A program made the translations under genes and the position numbers. 11,237 nt of DNA from CAMLQK01 sp964654135 (GTDB taxonomy: Bacteria; Patescibacteriota; Saccharimonadia; Saccharimonadales; UBA4665): assembly GCA_964654135.1 (NCBI GenBank), contig CAZZHV010000036.1:1-11237 (forward strand), written 5' to 3'. This document shows positions 5,645 to 11,237 of the stretch, piece by piece (position 1 is the stretch's first letter; every line of letters starts with the position of its first letter). Below the pieces are notes generated by a model. That model made no database searches. It had not been told where the DNA came from and worked only from the letters and a program-made list of their open reading frames with translations.

Positions 5645-7557
5645 TGGCTAAGAAGAATAAGCAGCTCGACCCAGTCGCACTGGCGCAAGCACAGCAACAA
5701 CGCGAGCAACAAGAAGTTGAAGCAGCATTTCGTAAGGGTATTACCGCCCTTCGTGACTTTATTGCCCCAAGTTCTCTCGAATTTAGTGCCAGCTACTTCC
5801 AGCTTGGCACACGCTTGGCGCGAACGTACTTCGTATACGGTTATCCGCGTCAGCTCTACACTGGTTGGTTGAGCGCTATGGTTAATCTCGACGAGGTTAT
5901 CGACCTATCTATGTACATTTATCCTGTCGAAAGCCAAGTTGTCCTCGACAACCTCCGCAAAAAGGTAACCCAACTTGAAGCTGGCATCCAAATTGACAAC
6001 GAGAAGGGACGTGTTCGCGACCCTCAGAAACAAGCAGCCATCATGGACGCCGAAGAAATGCGTGACAAATTGCAGGTGGGCGAAGAACGTTTCTTCCGTT
6101 TTGGTCTGTACTTTACGATTTACGCAAGCAGCCAGGAAGAACTCGAATTTGTTTCACACAAAGTTGAATCAATGCTGGGTCAGCAACTGGTATTTTCTAA
6201 GCCGGCTTCTTCACAGCAAGAGCAGGGGCTTAACAGTGTTACTCCACAGTTTACCGACCAACTGCAAATTCGTCGCAACATGTCGACTGGCGCAATTAGC
6301 ACCAGCTTTCCATTCACCAGTGCCGACCTTAGTCAGGACAACGGCATTTTGTACGGCATTAACATGCACAACTCTGGTTTGGTTATTTTTGACCGTTTCT
6401 CTCTGGAAAACGGCAACTCAGTAGTCTTCGCTAAGTCTGGTGCAGGTAAGTCATTTACCGTTAAGCTCGAAGCACTACGAAGCCTCATGATGGGCACCGA
6501 AATCTTTATTATCGACCCAGAAAACGAGTATGAGCGTATGTGTGACGCCGTTGGTGGCGCCTATGTTCGCTTGAGCTTAAGCTCCGTTACACGTATTAAC
6601 CCATTTGATCTTCCACAGGTTATCGACACCGAAGAAGCAGACAATGCACTACGTTCTAACCTTATCACTTTGCACGGATTGCTGCGTTTGATGATGGGTG
6701 GTGCTCAAGCTCAGATGATGGGTGGCACCGGCATGATGGCGCCAGCACTTTCTCCGGTAGAAGAGGCCGATCTTGACGCCGCACTTATCGAAACCTACGC
6801 CAAAGCTGGTATTACCAACGACGCCCTAACACACACCAGCCCACCACCAACTATTAGCGATCTATACGACACACTTTTGCACATGGGTGGCACCGGTCCA
6901 CAGCTTGCGCAACGTCTCCGCAAATACACTACCGGTACGTTTGCTGGTATCTTTAGCCAGCCAAGTAACATCGATATCAACAACCCATTGGTTGTATTCA
7001 ACATTCGTGACCTCGAGGACGAACTTCGTCCGGTTGCAATGTATATCGTACTTAATTACATTTGGAACAAAACTAAGAGCGATCAAAAACGCCGCATTCT
7101 CGTCGTAGATGAGGCCTGGCAACTCATGAAGTACGAAGACTCAGCTAACTTCCTGTTCTCGCTCGCTAAGCGCGCTCGTAAATACAATCTCGGCATTACT
7201 ACTATTACTCAGGACGTCGAGGACTTTATGGGCTCACGCATGGGTCGTGCTATTGTGGCCAACGCCTCAATGCAATTCTTGCTTAAGCAATCGCCGTCTG
7301 CGGTTGACGTGCTTTCTGATGTCTTTAAACTAACAGCGGAAGAAAAGAAACGTTTAAGTCAATTCCCAGTGGGACAAGGCCTGTTCTTTGCCGGACAGAA
7401 CCACGTCCACATTCAAGTTGTCGCAAGCCCGACGGAAACCGGCCTTATTACCACTAACCCAATGCAGATTCAACAGATGAACAACCAGGCAGGGGACATG
7501 GCTCAGCCACAAGGCACTATTGACCTCGCGAATCAACTTTACCCAGGCAGTATGTAG
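5644..7557 (+). CDS. virB4: VirB4-family ATPase of the type IV secretion system
   Basis: VirB4 ATPases power assembly and substrate transfer at the cytoplasmic face of the channel. This 637-residue protein has an N-terminal VirB4/TraC-type domain (about 30-235, including FSASYFQLGTRLARTYFVYG) and then a P-loop ATPase domain. Walker A is AKSGAGKS (263-270), with Ala in place of the usual first Gly. The VirB4 motif IIDPENEY spans 289-296. Walker B is RILVVDEAW (484-492) with D489 and E490. A downstream TTITQDVEDF (519-528) fits the conserved Gln region, and ASMQFLLKQ (541-549) is another family motif. A Gly/Met-rich insertion at 350-366 is unusual. The length is within the shorter, Gram-positive-like VirB4 range. 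A strong ribosome site and one-base overlap tie it to the TraC-like gene; the next gene begins 11 bases after its TAG stop. Confidence 0.95.
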   Translation: MAKKNKQLDPVALAQAQQQREQQEVEAAFRKGITALRDFIAPSSLEFSASYFQLGTRLARTYFVYGYPRQLYTGWLSAMVNLDEVIDLSMYIYPVESQVVLDNLRKKVTQLEAGIQIDNEKGRVRDPQKQAAIMDAEEMRDKLQVGEERFFRFGLYFTIYASSQEELEFVSHKVESMLGQQLVFSKPASSQQEQGLNSVTPQFTDQLQIRRNMSTGAISTSFPFTSADLSQDNGILYGINMHNSGLVIFDRFSLENGNSVVFAKSGAGKSFTVKLEALRSLMMGTEIFIIDPENEYERMCDAVGGAYVRLSLSSVTRINPFDLPQVIDTEEADNALRSNLITLHGLLRLMMGGAQAQMMGGTGMMAPALSPVEEADLDAALIETYAKAGITNDALTHTSPPPTISDLYDTLLHMGGTGPQLAQRLRKYTTGTFAGIFSQPSNIDINNPLVVFNIRDLEDELRPVAMYIVLNYIWNKTKSDQKRRILVVDEAWQLMKYEDSANFLFSLAKRARKYNLGITTITQDVEDFMGSRMGRAIVANASMQFLLKQSPSAVDVLSDVFKLTAEEKKRLSQFPVGQGLFFAGQNHVHIQVVASPTETGLITTNPMQIQQMNNQAGDMAQPQGTIDLANQLYPGSM

Positions 7558-7568
7558 AGATCTAAACA

Positions 7569-10193
7569 ATGGCTTACAACCCATACGAAGACGACAACTC
7601 ACCCGAAAGCATAGACGCTGATCGGCGTTTAGAGGGCGTACGCCAAGGGGCTAATTCCGATCGTCAAGCTTGGAATGGCAGTGTTAACCAGATTAAGGCC
7701 AAAGACCAAAGCGCCGCAAGCCCTAGTAATAGTGGTGGCAGCAACTTTGGAAGCACTCCAAGCGCCTACGACAAAGATAGCTTTGTAAAAAGTGGCTCAG
7801 ACCTTAAAAACGCTGAGAAAAACTCATGGGGCACCGGCAACGCTGGTCCTGCTTCTTCAGGTGTTGCGTCTAAGGCTAAAAGTGGTTCAGAATTATCATC
7901 CGCTGAGAACGGCGGAGGCGACAAGGCTGGCTGGAAAACTCGAGTCGGCGATGCCGCCATGAAGCGATGGGGTGCACCAAGTGAAGATGACACTCCAAAA
8001 GGTAAAAAAAAGCAGGGTGGCGGTGGCCACAAAAAAGCGTGGGCTGCAGGTTTTGCCGGCGGCACAATAGCGCTTTTTGTTGGCGTACTTATTTTCATTT
8101 TTATGTTCTTGGGTAACTTTAAAAATGTTCATTTTGCTGAGCTCTTGCGCTCGGTTGGTATGGCTCGTTTTACATACTCGATGCGCCAAGCATATTCGAG
8201 AACTATTTTTGACTCTGTCGTACTAACCGACAAAAGTACCGGTAGTTTGGCCGATAACCTAAAAGGCATGCGCAAAAGTCAGCTTAAGCGCCTGCAGCAA
8301 TTCTCTGTCGACCAAAATGTTAAGTTTGAAGTGGATAAAGGCACAAAGCTAGACCAGATTCGCGGTAATAACATTTTCCAAGGGCTGAGCGTGGATGGAA
8401 CGCAGTATCGGCTCAATGACTACGCCAATAAAGCGTTTAGTAAGGACTACAATAAGTTAAGTTATCGTGAGAGACTAACCGTAAGATCACAGTTTAATAT
8501 AGCCTCGAGGAACGCTCTCAATGAAGCGCTCGGCTCATACAGCCTCTTCCAGAGATTCAAGATTTATCAAACGCTCAGATCGGCGGCGGGCATTCGCATG
8601 TTTAAGTGGGCAGATAAAGCGCGCGAATATTTTGGAAAATCACCGCAAGAAGCGCGCAAGCTTAACGTAGATGAAACGATTCAAGCCGTAGACGAAGGTA
8701 GTGAGCGGCCCAAAACTGGCGTAGACGCCATTGATGAGGAAGCCGAAAAAGCCCAGGAAGATGCCAAAAAAGCAGCCGAAGCCGGTGCTAAAAATGCCGG
8801 TCAGGTGAGAACATCGTGGGCAAAGGCACTACGCACAACTACAAAGGTTTCCGACGCGGTATTTGTGACAACCGCAGCCTGTATTATCCACAGCCTTTCG
8901 AATTCGCTCGATGCGACTACTGAGCAAACCCAAAAGCAAGCTCTCCGACTGGGGCAAGACCCAATTACAACTCGAGGACAAATTGCAGAAGGTGATGTTA
9001 CCGCTGAAGCCGTGGCGGCAGACAGCGCTCGCTACGATGAGGCCGAAAAATCTGTGGCCTACAAACAGGCGACGGGTGAAGGCAAGCTTACCAAAGATGA
9101 TGTCCAGCAAATTAGCGACATCCCGAACGTCGAGGGACCGAGCGGTACCTTTAAAGACGTAATCGGTGAAGTTAACAAATTCATAGAAACAACATCGGTT
9201 GGTGGACCATGGATTAGCGGCATTCTGGACGCCTTTGGGGCAGACGGCTTCAAGGGCAAACTCACCGACAAAACCTGCAACGTCATTCTTAACGAGTACG
9301 TCCAGTACTCTATTGCCGGTGGTGAAGTACTCTTGAGTATCATTTCGGCGGGCGCAACCAAGGGTGTTATTGCCGGAATTAAAGCAGCTGTAACAGGTGG
9401 GCTCCAGATTGCCGGTACTATCGGGCTGGGTGAGCTGCTTGGTTCACTGCTCGACAAGGCGGTAGGCTCCGCAGCCGGGCTGGATTACTCGGGTACCGAA
9501 ACTGGCGTACCGCTATTTAACCAAGAATATGTTGGTGTCACTTCTTACGAAGCCTATGGCAGTAGATCGGTCTTAATGGGTGCTCCGGGAAGTAAGGAAG
9601 ATACGCAAGCACTGCAAAAAGCCGCTATGAACGACGTCTACCAACAAAATAGTCAGTTACCATTTATGCAACGTTACTTTGCAATAGATAATCCATACTC
9701 ACTTACTGGTAAGGCAATTGCCGTCGCACCGACCAATTTTGTCGATCTAGCGGACATGGTTAGGTCGGGACTCGGTTCTGTGGCTGCAATATTTAGCACA
9801 CCGCAGCAAATGTTTGGAACCATCGGTAATATCTTTATGCCGCACCAGTACGCCTCCGCCGCACAAAATGTTAGTCTCGTAGGTCTCGGCGGAGTCAAGC
9901 CATGGATTGTTTCCGACGAGGAACAAGCCATGATGGATACACCAGAGTTCGACTGGCCAGCCAACCAAGATTACTACGAAGCGCACAAGGACCAGCTCGA
10001 TAAAGACTACGGCCCATGTTATGCCGAAGGCACCGAATTACAAAGTCAAATTCCAGGCAACCCCAACTACAAGGGAGACAGTGATGTTAATTGTTACGAG
10101 AAGGGCTACCTTACCTCAGATGCAGCACGACACTATCGATTTTACTACTTAGAGCAACATATGGCAGAACTAGGCACAGGAGACATACAGTAA
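7569..10193 (+). CDS. large membrane-associated protein of unknown function in the T4SS operon
   Basis: I do not recognise this 874-residue protein. Residues 1-150 are hydrophilic, rich in Ser, Gly, Asn and Lys, with two copies of KSGS[DE]LxxAE at 74-83 and 104-113. A Lys-rich stretch (144-156) precedes one strong membrane segment at about 157-182. With positives before it, the N-terminus should be cytoplasmic and the bulk outside. Residues 368-412 are charged and Ala-rich and may form a helix or coiled coil. Weaker hydrophobic stretches lie at about 429-446 and 584-640 (the latter Gly/Ala/Ile-rich), so further membrane passes are possible. Cysteines are at 438, 570, 817 and 842. It starts 11 bases after virB4 and overlaps the amidase start by one base, so it is probably a secretion component, perhaps an envelope-spanning or VirB8/VirB6-like part; that role is only inferred. 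Confidence 0.85.
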   Translation: MAYNPYEDDNSPESIDADRRLEGVRQGANSDRQAWNGSVNQIKAKDQSAASPSNSGGSNFGSTPSAYDKDSFVKSGSDLKNAEKNSWGTGNAGPASSGVASKAKSGSELSSAENGGGDKAGWKTRVGDAAMKRWGAPSEDDTPKGKKKQGGGGHKKAWAAGFAGGTIALFVGVLIFIFMFLGNFKNVHFAELLRSVGMARFTYSMRQAYSRTIFDSVVLTDKSTGSLADNLKGMRKSQLKRLQQFSVDQNVKFEVDKGTKLDQIRGNNIFQGLSVDGTQYRLNDYANKAFSKDYNKLSYRERLTVRSQFNIASRNALNEALGSYSLFQRFKIYQTLRSAAGIRMFKWADKAREYFGKSPQEARKLNVDETIQAVDEGSERPKTGVDAIDEEAEKAQEDAKKAAEAGAKNAGQVRTSWAKALRTTTKVSDAVFVTTAACIIHSLSNSLDATTEQTQKQALRLGQDPITTRGQIAEGDVTAEAVAADSARYDEAEKSVAYKQATGEGKLTKDDVQQISDIPNVEGPSGTFKDVIGEVNKFIETTSVGGPWISGILDAFGADGFKGKLTDKTCNVILNEYVQYSIAGGEVLLSIISAGATKGVIAGIKAAVTGGLQIAGTIGLGELLGSLLDKAVGSAAGLDYSGTETGVPLFNQEYVGVTSYEAYGSRSVLMGAPGSKEDTQALQKAAMNDVYQQNSQLPFMQRYFAIDNPYSLTGKAIAVAPTNFVDLADMVRSGLGSVAAIFSTPQQMFGTIGNIFMPHQYASAAQNVSLVGLGGVKPWIVSDEEQAMMDTPEFDWPANQDYYEAHKDQLDKDYGPCYAEGTELQSQIPGNPNYKGDSDVNCYEKGYLTSDAARHYRFYYLEQHMAELGTGDIQ
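10178..10182 (+). promoter_or_regulatory. ribosome binding site for the amidase gene
   Basis: AGGAG lies 10 bases before the ATG at 10193, within the last codons of the preceding gene. It supports the TAATG overlap start, which is also the start that gives a proper signal peptide. Confidence 0.65.
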
Positions 10194-11237
10194 TGAAACA
10201 GGCATTTTCATCTAGCAACCTAAAGCGCTACCTTTTCGGGTTTATGGCCGTGTTTATAGCACTGTTCTCGATCTATTCGATGTCGCCAGCCGCCTATGCC
10301 GACGGTGATCCAGGGGCAATCCACCAATATCGCAACGATACATCTGAATATAAAGAATGTAGTTTAACGAGTAGCGCCGGGGGCAAGACTGGACCAGTTA
10401 TCGTAATTGACCCAGGTCACAGTGGTGAAGACAAGACTATTGTCGACCCAGATACCGGTCTGCACGACCACGACTACGAAAACCCTAACGAAAACGCGGA
10501 AATGTTCTATGTTTCGCTATTAGTAAAAGCACAACTCCAAAAGGATGGCTACAAAGTTATTCTTACCAAGGGTGACAACATTAAAACCGACGTCAAGAGC
10601 GTTAACGACCCGGAAGTAAACAAGGGTGGACAACTGTATGCCTCATTCCGTACTCGTGCCGAAGTAGCTAACAGCGCAAATGCCGACATCGCCGTAAGCC
10701 TTCACGACGACCACGGGCAATCTTGGGAAAGCTTTGCAAAAATTTTCGTTCAAAGAACAGATGGCTATCGTGCTCCTTACGATAATCCAAGTAAAAAAGT
10801 TACGTTTGCTAGTCTCCATAAAGATGCCAAAGCCATTGCCGACAAAAGCCAAGACTATGGCGCTAAGTTTGCAACTTCACGTAGTGCAGCAGAGGGACGT
10901 GCTGCAGAAGTTGTCGTCAACAGCTTTGACCACCGCGAAAAAGACCACGTCGACCCCGGCAACCTGGCAATGGTACAAATGTTCTCTAACGTACCATGGG
11001 TTTATAACGAAATTGGCGCCGCTCCAAAGGGCAAGTTCGTAAGCGATACTAATCTCAAAAAGTACGCTCAGGGCGTTATTAAGGGTATTGAAGCTTCTGT
11101 TCCGTCAACGGGTAACGAAGATGGAACTCAAGGTTCGGCGACAACCTCCGGCGACATTAAATCTACCAACGTCGTTATGCAGAAAGTCGATCTTAATGGC
11201 TTTAAGCCGGACCCTAAGGCAGTTAAATACTTTAATG
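10193..11237 (+). CDS. secreted N-acetylmuramoyl-L-alanine amidase (Amidase_3 family), 3'-truncated by window end
   Basis: The visible 348 residues begin with a signal peptide (basic start, hydrophobic 14-30, cleavage after AAYA at 36). An Amidase_3 domain spans about 67-302. These zinc enzymes cut the bond between muramic acid and the stem peptide of peptidoglycan. Visible residues are H76 in VIVIDPGHSG, E103 in NAEMFYVSLL, H171 in IAVSLHDDH, and the likely catalytic E273 in VYNEIG. The usual SxHxN after the third ligand reads SLHDD, a mild departure. Residues 303-322 are a Thr/Ser/Gly linker and a further region begins before the window cuts the gene, so its full length is unknown. It is translationally coupled to the upstream gene. 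Inferred role: local wall opening for the secretion channel, analogous to VirB1 or CwlT; a general cell-division amidase or one aimed at another cell's wall are alternatives. Confidence 0.9.
   Translation, partial: MKQAFSSSNLKRYLFGFMAVFIALFSIYSMSPAAYADGDPGAIHQYRNDTSEYKECSLTSSAGGKTGPVIVIDPGHSGEDKTIVDPDTGLHDHDYENPNENAEMFYVSLLVKAQLQKDGYKVILTKGDNIKTDVKSVNDPEVNKGGQLYASFRTRAEVANSANADIAVSLHDDHGQSWESFAKIFVQRTDGYRAPYDNPSKKVTFASLHKDAKAIADKSQDYGAKFATSRSAAEGRAAEVVVNSFDHREKDHVDPGNLAMVQMFSNVPWVYNEIGAAPKGKFVSDTNLKKYAQGVIKGIEASVPSTGNEDGTQGSATTSGDIKSTNVVMQKVDLNGFKPDPKAVKYFN

Noticed and set aside
3117..10193. Recoded UGA (Gly) as in Gracilibacteria and Absconditabacteria, because all five complete main genes stop with TAA or TAG
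   Set aside because: No in-frame TGA interrupts any of the genes and glycine is encoded by GGN throughout, so the standard bacterial code suffices; five stops are too few to be informative.
375..11042. Many antisense and out-of-frame ORFs of 60-190 codons inside the large genes
   Set aside because: They follow the codon pattern of the sense genes, lack ribosome sites and show no recognisable domains.
1..11237. tRNA genes, CRISPR array, insertion sequence or integration site
   Set aside because: No cloverleaf, regularly spaced repeat, transposase or flanking direct repeat was found in the window.

Overview
The window looks like part of a chromosome from a Patescibacteria/CPR bacterium, most likely a Saccharibacteria (TM7) relative. 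The grounds are the gene set (a reduced type IV secretion cluster of VirB6/TrbL-like protein, PrgI-family protein, TraC-like protein and VirB4 ATPase), the Gln/Pro/Ala-rich extensions on several components, and standard-code ORFs. The lineage is an inference from gene content and protein style, not a phylogenetic result.

Layout. Positions 1-290 hold no long gene. Positions about 7-137 fold on paper into a closed three-way-junction RNA with a GCAA-capped long arm, and may be a structured non-coding RNA or leader whose 5' end lies outside the window. An AT-rich inverted repeat (155-181), a plausible promoter (195-226) and a 12-codon leader ORF with a strong Shine-Dalgarno (244-282) follow. Six main genes then run on the + strand to the window end: a polytopic VirB6/TrbL-like protein with a signal peptide and a long soluble tail (291-3119); a PrgI/VirB3-like protein with a Gln/Pro-rich tail (3148-4539); a TraC-like soluble protein with a Gln/Pro/Ala-rich head (4580-5644); a VirB4 ATPase (5644-7557); a large membrane-associated protein I cannot assign (7569-10193); and an exported N-acetylmuramoyl-L-alanine amidase cut by the window edge (10193 onward). 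A second SD-preceded short ORF (4514-4567) straddles the junction of the second and third main genes.

How they work together. Gaps are 28, 40, -1, 11 and -1 bases, with two TAATG stop/start overlaps, so this reads as one operon. The inferred machine is a monoderm-type T4SS: VirB6-like and PrgI proteins form the membrane channel, the TraC-like protein and VirB4 supply the cytoplasmic ATPase module, and the amidase would open peptidoglycan in the place of VirB1 or CwlT. The unknown 874-residue protein is embedded in the operon and is probably a lineage-specific component. No coupling protein (VirD4), relaxase or VirB11 is visible here, so DNA transfer, DNA uptake and protein delivery to a host cell all remain possible.
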